From assembly GCA_019722365.1 (NCBI GenBank), contig JADFUC010001868.1, positions 930,001-994,000 of the forward strand: a stretch of 64,000 nt of DNA, read 5' to 3'. The notes below the pieces were generated by a model that saw nothing but the letters and a program-made list of their open reading frames with translations, searched no databases and had not been told where the DNA came from. Origin of the DNA: Lithospermum erythrorhizon. Lineage: Eukaryota > Streptophyta > Magnoliopsida > Boraginales > Boraginaceae. Positions 32,362-43,505 of this stretch are shown here, one piece after another (within the stretch, counting starts at the first letter, position 1; each line of letters opens with the position of its first letter). Position numbers and translations under genes: made by a program.

Positions 32362-35300
32362 TCATCGACGCTGGCTGCACATTTGACAGATGCTCGCAGA
32401 CTTCACATTCATGTAGGTGCATTTGTCACAAGCCCAACCTCCATCGTCATTGTTTTTACGCGAAGATACCTTCCCTTTTCCATTTTTCCCCTTGCTAGTT
32501 CCTGCGACACATTTTGCACTTGCACTCTTGCTGCAAGCTGCTGCTTGTGAGTCCACATCAGCAAGCCCATTTTCCAAAGCTCTAACCAAATTCTCGAAGT
32601 AATTTCGAGTTACACTAACCAGAACGAAACAAAATGAGCCATCATTACACAACTTATAAAAAATGAAGCAATCTAATTTCTTATAGAAATTGAGTCTCTT
32701 AAAGCACTAATTCATCTCCTCATTCTTCCTGTTTCTTCAGACCCACGACAACAAGCAAAAGATGGCACTAATAAACAATTGAAAGTTGCTAGATCTCGAT
32801 AGCTACAGGCATGAAACACAAGAGAAAGGCAAAATCTGAGATTCTGTAAGGAATTGAAACAAGAATAAAGAGTTAACTATATTCAGTAACATATCCACTA
32901 GCAAGTTTGGTGCAGATATCCACAAACAAGTGAGTCTGCATTGAATGGATCTTCATGGCTGACCTGAGACTCTCTTACAACAGAAAATCATGACATCTCC
33001 ATAATGCATATATATGTATGTATATATATCTTTTCAGATACAAGTCCTAAACGTGTACAGTGGAATCTATGTACTCATTCTCGAGGAGCATCAAGAACTG
33101 AACTATCCAAACAAATTTTATTGGAATACATTTCCAACACACAAGTTACAGATGTGAGAAAAAGTACCTAGTCAAACCAGCTAGCTTCGTACGGAAATCA
33201 TTGAAGTCATTGGCAGAGCCTCTAGTGAGGTGATTAAAATTTTTCTGCACATTGGATGCAATCTCTCCAAACCAGCTTGCTTCACCTGGAGGGGATACAT
33301 TGCATACATACAGTGGAGCTTTAACTAAATTTTAGGATGGGCCAAATAAATAAAGATGGTGCTGTATGAATTGAATAAATATGCTACATAAAATCTATGA
33401 CAAATCAGGGTGGGCCAAACAAGTAAAAAATTATATTCCAATAGGCAAATAATATAAAATACAACATTTTCTTGAATTTAAAGGGATAAATACAATTTTT
33501 GAAAAATCGGGGTAGGGCCAAGGCCCCTTGAGAGCAATAATTAGATTTAACTGAACATACCTTGCAAGTACTCGAAAAATTGCCTCTTCGTCTGCTCATT
33601 CTCAGGCAAGAAATCATGCTATAGGTCCACCAGCACTTCCACATTCAACTATCTGCAAAGATGTACCATAATGAAAGTTGATTATCAAATGAAATACCCA
33701 CAGGTTTGACAGTATGAACCAAATGAAGCAACTTAGCGCCTCTTAATGACAAGAAACAAAATTCACTAATCCCAACAGCCCAGGCCCACCCAATACCCGG
33801 CATTCGTCCGACCCGGCCCAGACCCTCAGACTCGCTATATTAACGTGGTACCTTTAAAATTACTAAGACTACGTTAATCAAATGCAAAGAAGTGTTCATT
33901 TGAAATAGAATAGTGTTCAATTTAAAACAAATGATACCACATTAAGAACAATTCTAAAGTGAAATCAAACATATTATATCCCAAATTGTAACAAGAATCG
34001 TTAATATAAACGAATTAAATTGAATACTAAACATGAATATAATCATTATTCAAAGCACATTATTTGAAAAACATAACATCATGTTCATCCCTCACATGGG
34101 CGGTGAATTCCCATGGAAACATGTTCTCAAATTAAATACGCATTCGCTCTACCTTCATCCTCTCCCTCAGCTCATCTACGCCTCGGCTTCTTAAGCAATC
34201 ATACGCTCCTATTGTGAACCTTACCGCCTATATCAATTATGTGCTTCCGCAGGCTCGTAGCAGCTTTTAGCGTTGGCGACTATTCCTAACATAAGTTTCT
34301 GAGCCGATTTATCCGCAGCAGCCTCGAAGCCGTCGCCATCGTTGGTTGCCCAGCAGGAGGTAGTCCATCCTCGAGTAAAGGCTGAACACTGTTTCAACAT
34401 CCGCCAGTCGCTCAACACCTCCTTATGAATGCTCTGGCCATGTACATTCACCGAAATTGATTAGTCGTGAAAGACAATCATCGACAATGTGTTTTACGCG
34501 TGACTCAGTATCAAGCGGTCTAAATGGCGTGCTCGTAACGATTTAGCTGATGTTCAAGATGAGCGGGAGTGCTCAACAACCGCTACTCCCCCAAAAGTGG
34601 ACGTGGCACTCTCCTACTTGTTGGCCAACATTGACGGGGTTTACCGAGCCTCGAGTATAGTATTCCTCGCTCTCCTGATCATCATCCGGATGTGAGCTAT
34701 GTCATCGTCGGAATCAATTAACGCCAAGAATGCTAAAGCTACTTACGATAACGAGAGTTAAAACGCATAAACGCGAACAGAGAGATGCAAAGCCAGAGCC
34801 GAATGCATTCACCTGGTAACACGTTTCCGAGTTTAATCGACTACCGGGCCAGCGAGGGGACGAATATGATGCGGCGTTTTCAAATAATGTGTTTTGTGCT
34901 TGAATAATGATTATATTCATGTTTAGTATTCGAACAATTTAGTTTTATGTCTCCAAGTAGCTTACTTATTTTCTAATTTCTAATATTTATGTTTGATTTC
35001 ACTTTAGAATCGTTGTTAACGCGGTATCAACACTATTGTATTTCAAACGAACACCGTTGCATTTTGGGTATTAACGGGGTACCGCACTTTAAAAGGTACC
35101 ACGCATCTCAGCATCGTGAATAGAAAGACAGTATTAACGCGGTACCGCTTAATATAAGCAGCACTAATGCTAATAACAATAACTGCATTTACATTTACCG
35201 GGTGTTAACGGTACCAGCATTAACGGGTACGGAGGGCTCGAACCGGCCCCGGCCGAATAGCCACCGAATATTAAGGGGGTTTCAACCCAGCCTGGGCCAA

Positions 35301-38300
35301 CTGAATCGTGCCTGGCCTTGACGCCCACCAAGGCCCGGCCTGCTAGCCACTACTACTCAACACTAATGCCACTTAGTACTTTAAATATCAAAAGCGGAGA
35401 ATGGATAAACAAACAAGGAAATACTGGCACAATAACACTTCAAGGTACTTCAATGTATCTCAAATAACTGAAGCCCTCTCGAACAAACCATAAGACTAGT
35501 GCACACAAGAAAAAGAGACATATCCCTCAAGCTAGAGAAGAGACTTGACAAGACGAGCCAAGGAGGTGAAGTTTAAATATATGTACATAATCATAAGCTG
35601 ACAGTTCTCCTATCTATTAGGTGTCATGGCGGCACCAATTTTTCTTCTTCTTCGAGGCAATGCTCATAAAGAAAAGCAGCCCCTCTGCTGTAGAAGATGA
35701 CTTGAGAAAATGAGCTGCTATGGAGTTGTAATATATGTACTTCATCATAAGGTGTTTATTATTTTACAAGGTGTACCATGGCACCATTTTCTCAAGGAAC
35801 CCATATGTCAAGAAAGTTAAATATGTCATATAAGAGCGATCGTCTCAAAGAACTTCTCGAAGTAACCATTACAAAGGTCGTAATTCAGCATCTTGGTGTT
35901 CTTAATTGTTAACCTTAATAATATTGATAAAGATCAAAGAAACTTATTTATCACCAAAAGAAACTCGTTTATCACCAACAGTAGGATTTAGAACATTTTG
36001 ACAGCGTTTTTCTAGTTGTTATTCACTGATGACAAAAATTCTACAATCAAAATGGCTTATCTGTTGCCAAGCTTCTAGAATAAATTTCAACTGCGACTCA
36101 GGTTGAGATTGCATTTCACTGAGCTTATCAAGCTGGAGGTAACATAAAAAAGAAAAAGGAAAGATTATAACTGACCGAGTGAGAACACCATAAGAGTTAT
36201 GAAGTTATAATGTTCCAAAAGGAAAATTCCACAACAATCTTTATCAGATGCAAGTCTCAGCATAGAACATATTCACACAATTAGCTAAACATTGTGAACA
36301 TTTACTTTTACTATTTCCAAACTTTCTGAGCACGGAGCTGAATTATTATATTGTATCTTGAATATAAACCATCGAACAGCAGTTTTTGTATGTTTTACAT
36401 GTATTGAGAGCATGGGAATAGTAATGGCTAACAGCACCTTCTCACATAACAATTTAAGAAAATGCCCATATAGAATCACATCTTCAGTTTTCCAACATAA
36501 ATTCAAAATTACCCAAATAAATGCAAGAGACTAATCCTCCAGATTTCCAGCCCAAAGAATCTGATAATTCGCAAGGAAAAAAACAGAAATGATGGGACAA
36601 TGCCAACAAGAATACAACAATCCCTCGTGTGTTTGAAGAGTGGAAAAAAAACCACCCACAGAACAAGCAATGTAAGGATTGATCTGAACTTACATGCACA
36701 GTTTGCATTTGGTGCAAATCTACCAAAGCCTTTTGTCTTGACTGCATAAGATGCACATACCTCTGTTGTTAGACAAGTTATACAACTCAAAGAGAGAAAA
36801 GATCGGGAGAGGTTGAATAACTAACAGAGGCACACAAAAAAGCATAATTAGTAATTAAGAGCCCATACAACCAAGCACGACTAAGTACAAAACAGCGGGT
36901 ATCAGAACAAACAGATGATTGAAATAAAAAAATTTAGAGTATGACTAGCAGTTCAACCAAGCTAAAAAGAGATGAAGGGATTCTCAACTTACCGATTGAT
37001 TGGTAGCCCAACGTTCATAGTAGTGTGTGTATCTCTCCAAAGAATTCTTCGCCATTTCCCTCCTTTTTTCAGTCTCATCATACTACAGTAACAAAGTTGA
37101 TTTTTTATGAAGTGAAGGAGAAGGACTAAAAGCACACCCAAACAGTAGCTCAAATATCTGAAATGACTATTTTGCCCCTAAACAAACTTCCTCAAACACT
37201 ACACTTACAAATAGGGGGCTAAAATAGTGATTTCACATCCAATATTTTACTGTTTGAAGTGTGCTTATAGCAGCCATGGAAGTGAAGTATTCATGAAGAT
37301 ACATCAATGTGAATGAATATAAAGTGGACACAACAAAGAAGTGAATAATACTCTCAAATATCAATATTCTACGACAGATGTAAACTTCAAGATTTATCCA
37401 CTGATTCAAGATATTACTTCCCTTAGCTTTTTAAGCAAAGTTATGTTTTGAACATCATATGCATAGAAGTACTACATGCATACCGCCTCCCTCTTGCTTT
37501 GCTGCTTCATAACGGTTACAGGCATAAAATCCACCTGTCCTCTCACCATGGTCAGTCCATGCACCCAGGCATAACCTGCAAAAATGGAAGATACACTGCT
37601 TACCTAGACAAAAAGCAAGGAGTGACTAATCGAGTAAAAATTACGCTGCAGTTCGGGTCTTTGAAGGAAGATGAAAGGTATAAACTTACCAGCAAAATTC
37701 AAATTTGCATGGTGGTGTACAGGTCATGTGCATACAGCCTTGGTTCTTCTCAATTGGTCGTTTGCACTTTGGACAAGGTTTTGAATTAGCCAATATCCTA
37801 CAGTTAACACAATTTTCTCATGTAAAAGTTGCTGGTAGTAAAACAAAAATGAAAAGAGACACCACTGACTACCATATTATTAGCACATACACCTTCCACT
37901 TTCTAAATCATAAGCTTATCATATAGAAAAAAGTCTGTCAATACTCTAAAGGGACAAAAAAATTAGTGCCACCCATACAACCATATATTATCTTCATTGC
38001 AATTTCAGTTGTTAACTAGAACCACATAGCAGGAGGCCAGGAGCCCAATATACAAAGTTGCCCTCCTCACTTGAGTAGAGCAAAGTGAATGCTAATTCGG
38101 GAAGCCAGAAGCGGAAGGGAAAATAAATTATTGCCATTCGCCAACATTCATCCAATAGAGATCTCTATGAAAATCAGCAAGGAAATGCCAGATGCAACAA
38201 ATCAGCAACAGTTAAGCAAATTACCAGTTCATGTTTTCTGACTCGGCACTGTTTTTCATGATCCACTTTGAAACAGTATCGCAGTCAACAGGCCGGTGAG

Positions 38301-41300
38301 CCTCCTCCGTGCACTGCAACAGTCATCCCACATGATTATAAGGATAGAGAAAACCTAAATGCAGCCCAACCAGGGAATAAAGGTCAAAAGAAGTAATCTC
38401 CCTTACATTCCAACAAAAACTATGCGAGCAACTGCAAGAGACATCATAGTTTCCACTTCCAACAACGAACTCAACCGCACTATCACACCCAGGAGCGGGA
38501 CACCATTTGGTCTACGAGATGACCAACACAGTTTAATCCAAACATTAAACATCAGTCAAATATGAACAGTGGTTTGTCTTTAATTCATGCAACGGAAGTA
38601 GTACACAACCTCATTAATGAGCATAAGCTAATCACTGAGGTTCATCATATCTACCCACTTTCCATTTCAGTCCATAATAGAGAAGTATATAAGAGAACTC
38701 ATTCACTGGTCAAATTTCAAATTAATAGATGATAGATACAATCCACTGAAAAAACAACTCCATGATAACCCAGCCAAAAAATCTTTGAGGCGGATAAGAG
38801 TAAGAAAAACAGAAATCACATTCGCTATACAGTCTATTGTAGACCATAAACACATACACAGACCATCTGTCCCACACCTCTTAAAGCAATTTTAATATCG
38901 TGCTTAAAAAACGACTACTCATAGTCTCATACGATGGACTTGTGCACATTAGGCATATGACATCAGACTGATTCATTGCAAAAACTTCTCTGAGAAGTCA
39001 AATCTAAACCTATGTTAGATTTATTCACAGAAGAGGAAGGGAGAGAAACTATAAATAATCCATGAATTATGTGCATGTTGAGCATTTGATGCATCAGTGG
39101 TTTGTCATAGATATAACATCCAATTTGTGCCTTTGTAGACCAAGAAAACTCAAGATAACATAACCTAACAAGTAAACAGAACAAATTTATAGATACCTTC
39201 CGGTTGTCCTCGATGAATGATCTTAGAAGATAACGATGATATTTTTGTTTGTCTTCAGAAGAAGTCGTAACAACCTCAATCTATACTTGACTTAATAGTT
39301 TGACCACATGATGGATCAGGACACCGCAACATTAAGCATCCAGGACCATCATTGATGGAAGCAAGCAATATAAGCTACCAACATACATGTTGTTACTAAT
39401 TTATTCAGCAGCTGAGGTTAAATACACTAATAGTCACTGGTATAACTCGTTCACAGCATATGGGGCGAACGGATGGCCTCATACATCCTTAGGAGAGCAG
39501 GTTCTACAACTACCAAACAACTGAATTACAACAAAAATCAAGAGCACATAATATAAGAATTGTCTAGGAGAATTTTTTTAACTTTTACACATTTCAACAA
39601 ATGGGGAAAGGGTAGTAATTATCACAATGAAGAGGGCAAACACCCACAGACATGCATGTCTAAACAGCAGATGCTCAACATACAGCAGGATTAACCATCC
39701 CCTTCATAGAAATTAAAACAAACTGAAATTTTAGGAGTTATAACTTCACACATGTTAGAATTGGCCGCAACTCTCAATTACAAATAGGCTATACAAGACT
39801 CACATTTATGTATGAGGCATGACTTCACTGCGGCGATACTGGTGGTGACTTAGCAAACATGTTGAAAGCAATTTGAGTGTTTTTTTAAAGTTGTCGCTTC
39901 AATATGTCAAACAGCAAGAAGACTGAAAAATCATCCCCAAATATATACGCAATGCACAAGCTACCCAATACCCCCTTGCCCATTGTTGAAGCCTTAAATA
40001 AGAATCCTGTTAATCGTTATCAAACATGAAAGGAATTCAATGTATATTTGGAAGTTAATAAAAAAACTACTTTGAAAAATAGAAACCAGTATACTCTAGA
40101 AATTAGTTCAAAAAGAGATAGTTGGTATCAGATTTACTTGGCCAGAAAAAAGAAAAGCAATTACTATGTTACTAGTAATATAAGAGTAATGGATAACAGC
40201 CCAAAGCTTTCCAGCATGTTTGGCAAAAAGGATGACCGCATGCCACTGTGTTGATACGATCGAGAGGATAGCACTCAAAACATACTCCACACATCACCTG
40301 TCAATGATATTAAAACAATGATTAAATTCTGCATACATTTCTCGAGACAAATTAAATTACAACGAATATACAAGCACCCAGGTGAGCAATATACAAAACA
40401 CAACTTACCTCTTTCACATTTGAGAGCTGAACAGTCTGCTTATCCAACAAGCCAACAGCCTTGCGCACTTTTTCTTCATCAGCAAACCACTCTTCATGTA
40501 CATCACTTACATTCCTACACAGCCATGTCCAGTATAACAAACAAAATGGGTTTCAAATTTCCAAGCAAGGGAATATGCTACAGAATGGTGCAAAGAATGA
40601 GAACTGAATACATGAATCTACGAATCTAACGTCTAACCCCATTCAACACATCGAGATACACTAGATGACTGACCAGTTGTAACGCCGCAATAATAAGCAT
40701 GCAGTTTCTCTTGCTACAGTGAGCACAGTAGAAATAGTTGTGATATCCTCAACTTGACGCTGACGTATATCCTCTTCCTTCAGGACAGTGTAGTTTTTCT
40801 GCATTAACGATGAACATGGTGTAAATGAAAATGTTTAAGACATTCATTCGTGACAAATATCTTCAGAAATTATATACTCGACAAACGGTTTATTCATTAA
40901 AAAATTGCATACATCCAAAAGACATTTAAAGTGTTTGTTTCTTCATAAATGACCTTTTTAAAAAATCACAAAATGACTTTTGATAACTTTTTTAAACAAA
41001 AGAGTACAATCTTCATGACTAAAATGGGTAGCTTTTACATATCAGAATTATACTTTATGTATGTTGCTCAGTTATTATAAGTGTTTTATCAGAAAACTTG
41101 ACAATCTTCATGGAATGCAGTAATAAAAAACAGATTTTCAGCATATGTAGAAAATAAACAAACTTTGAGACCTTAATGGACAAACACAAATTTGGTTTGA
41201 ATCAAAATCATCGTGTTAATAATATTGTACATAGAAAATACTAGCATTTCATATATAAAAATGCCAACCATCAAACTTCAAAACTCGAAAATCTTCATGG

Positions 41301-42076
41301 GATGCAGTAATAAACAACTAAAACACAGATTTTATCAATTTTTAGTCAATCAAAAGATCAAAGTTTGTTAATTTTGACCATTGAAAAACCAAACTGGATT
41401 ATCTTTTATGGATGGAGTAATAAAAACCAGAATTTTTCAGTACATATAGATAAATAAAATGTGAATATATATTCCACAAAAATACTAATATCTATCCCAC
41501 AGAAATCGCCCACTTTTCGACCGTATTGTAATACCGAGAACTATATAAAATACATTTCCCAAACTCTTTCTATCATATATTTTTATCGAATATTATACAA
41601 CACAAATAAATAAATATATTTAATAATGTTTCAAAGCTTACAAACTATAAAAAAAGTTGACAATCTTTACGACTTGGTGGAGTAGCATTTTACATAAATA
41701 AAACGAATATAAATTTTACATAAGCTTTCATGAAAGATTATAGAACACACATAAAAACAATTTATTTCGAAATTAAAAGGTCAACCATCAAAATTCAAAC
41801 CGGACAATCTTCATGGGATACACTAACAAATAAATAATAAACTTTTTCAGTACATATATATAAATTGAATAAAGCAGGGTTTTTTTTTTGGTTGCGACTA
41901 ATGGGTTGATCTGAGCCGTCGGATTCATCCCCCATGAAATCGTAGTCTGCGGAGGCGTCCACGTCATCATCGGCGTCGTCATGGTAGTAGTCAGAATCAT
42001 CGCCGCCGCTGTAGTAGTGATCCTCCACCGACTCAACGTCGTTGCTAGCATCGTGCATATCGTCCTCTGACTCCAT
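32362..42076 (-). CDS. RBR-type E3 ubiquitin ligase ARIADNE, ARI7/ARI8-like, with multiple lesions
   Basis: RING1-IBR-RING2 ligase that passes ubiquitin through a RING2 cysteine. Exons: about 41890..42076, 40674..40798, 40409..40514, about 40207..40297, about 39190..39370, 38407..38511, 38225..38313, 37690..37797, 37484..37575, 36993..37082, 36694..36741, about 36050..36120, 33561..33652, 33168..33285 and 32362..32614. Features: acidic [16 protein letters not shown] start, [30 protein letters not shown]1 [28 protein letters not shown]2 [19 protein letters not shown] with the expected catalytic Cys after NQG, RanBP2 zinc finger [11 protein letters not shown]. Lesions: no donor after exon 1, two frame breaks in exon 5, a phase clash at the exon 9/10 junction, ATAAGC instead of a GT donor after exon 12, and small indels in exons 13 and 14. 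Family is firm; functional status is not. Confidence 0.85.
33770..35370. mobile_element. Inverted-repeat DNA transposon, non-autonomous, in the ARI intron
   Basis: Sequence at 34022-34071 (ACTAAACATGAATATAATCA then TTATTC) recurs inverted at about 34876-34935. Pairing continues outward: GATTCTAAAGTGAAATCAAA-type words and GGTACC-rich ends match in inverse order out to about 33840 and 35110, so arms exceed 230 bp. Outermost ends are GC-rich (GGCCCAGGC and GGCCCGG words). Subterminal copies of TTAACGCGGTACC and variants lie at both ends, more on the right. The 800-bp centre has open frames without recognisable transposase. Superfamily is undetermined. It sits in the roughly 2.4 kb intron between the exons at 36050 and 33652. 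Confidence 0.7.
37798..39189 (-). other. ARI introns around the IBR-encoding exons
   Basis: Non-coding apart from exons 38225..38313 and 38407..38511. The short open frames here (for example 38359-38565 +, 38963-39184 -) are shadows of ARI exons or chance. Confidence 0.6.
41080..41840. mobile_element. Cluster of nested MITE remnants in ARI intron 1
   Basis: At least four partial copies of the Stowaway-like family occur in both orientations. Family words include ACTTGACAATCTTCATGGAA, CCAACCATCAAACTTCAAAA, TTAATTTTGACCATTGAAAA, CGAATATTATACAACACAAA and AAGGTCAACCATCAAAATTC. Several carry a GATGCAGTAATAAA or GGTGGAGTAG edge, the worn GGGAGTA terminus. The cluster occupies most of the intron between the first two coding exons. 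Confidence 0.55.
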
Positions 42077-43505
42077 CAAGAGCAAACCCTTGGGGGTGGG
42101 GGTGGGGTTCAAGTGGGGAAGAGGGGAGAGGAGGCGTAAAAGTGAGGGTAACAAAAGTTATTGTTTGGGCTCGATACCCGAACCGTTCGATTGAAATATT
42201 GTTTTTAAATTTAATACTTTATTTTGGTAATTTATGATTGATGTAGTGAAAGTAACAACAATCTAGATACTTGTTCGGGTAATCAATCCAAATAAGCGAC
42301 TTTTGCTCAAGGTTAACGAGCCGGTAATGCATTTATTACTCAGATCAAACAACCGGAGGAATAACCGACGAGAATGCGACTATCCGGTCGGATTAGCCTC
42401 AAAGTCAACTCGTTAACTACAATATTTTTAAGATTAATATAATCGACGGTTTTTTTTCAAATTAACTAGCGTAGCTACAAAGTTCCTTTGTCTAATGACC
42501 GTAGTCCGTAAGTATAATTTTAAAAATAAGAGCGAGTACTAATAGAATAAATGATGCAAAAACATTTTTAATCCAAACATACAATAAACAATTACGATTG
42601 CTATAATTAATATAAAATTTCGTGAATCTATTTGAAAATCATTAATATATTATGATAGATATATTTGGATAATTAAATGTCTCGATAAAATTATATTAAT
42701 TTGATATTGTAAAAGTGTTTGTTTATAGTTTTATATAGAAATTTGACTGACCGCCATGAGTTGTTGGATAATGGGATAAATAACTCGACTCGAGCATCAC
42801 AGTAGTGTTTTGTTTAAAGTAATTATTTATATATAAAAAAATGATCCGTGAACAGTGAACATCATAATTACGGATTCTCCGCGTCTCTGTTGGAACCTGG
42901 ATGGTCCCACTCCCCTAGATTCTAGTCTGCGGACTCTCTTTCCTATGTAAGAACAAAAGCTACCTTTCATTTTAACCAATAAATAAAATATAAATAAAAC
43001 CCTTTAAATCCCACAAATAAATTCAGACACGTAATATTCATTTCTACTCCCTTCATCAGCTTCTCTAAAATCCCAGTCCAATTTTGAATTTAATGGTTGT
43101 TTGAGTATTTTTATGTATGTTGTATAATATTTTTATGTATTTTGATGGCTGAAACTCAAGAATTTACTAATGCTTTTTGTTTGTTTGGGTGTACATTTTG
43201 TTTATATGGAGTAATTATGTGCAATAAATTATGAATTGATTTGATCGGAGTAGCTTTTTGCATGTTTTCTTTTTGTTGTCAATTTCACTTTGTGGGTTTC
43301 TTGAAATTATTTCAAAGAATTCATCTTTTTGGTATGTGAATTTTATTTATATGGAATAATTATGTAAGGTAGAGTATTAGTTGATTTGATTGGAGTAGCT
43401 TTTGCATGTTTGCAGTTTGTTGTCAATTTCACTAGGTGGGGTTCTTGAAATTATTGGAAAAAGTTGATTTTTTGTTGTTGGGGGTTTTAGGATTTGCTGT
43501 TGAAG
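42077..43505. promoter_or_regulatory. Shared head-to-head upstream region of ARI and the 1060-aa gene
   Basis: ARI starts leftward at 42076 and the unknown gene rightward at 43506, so 1.4 kb must serve both. The ARI-proximal part is CT-rich on its own strand (AACCCCACCCCCACCCCC just before its ATG). The right-hand part, about 43.0-43.5 kb, probably holds a leader exon and leader intron, since a TTTTAG acceptor at about 43490 lies 15 bases before the ATG. Core promoters could not be placed. Confidence 0.4.
43200..43472 (+). repeat. Tandem duplication of about 145 bp in the leader intron
   Basis: Copy 1 (43200-43332) and copy 2 (43345-43472) share TTTATATGGA(G/A)TAATTATGT, TTGATTTGAT(C/T)GGAGTAGCT, TTGTTGTCAATTTCACT and TTCTTGAAATTATT in the same order. 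Spacing is about 145 bases; divergence is moderate with small indels. The second copy ends about 30 bases before the start codon. Confidence 0.8.

Noticed and set aside
40200..40210. GC donor after the RING1 exon of ARI (AAA/GCTTTG)
   Set aside because: It would give an open reading into the next exon, but lacks the AG/GCAAGT context and yields LILLAS in place of the conserved GYIS. Boundary left unresolved.
41788..42051. Thr/Met-rich minus-strand frame in ARI exon 1
   Set aside because: Shadow of the acidic ARI start in a neighbouring frame.
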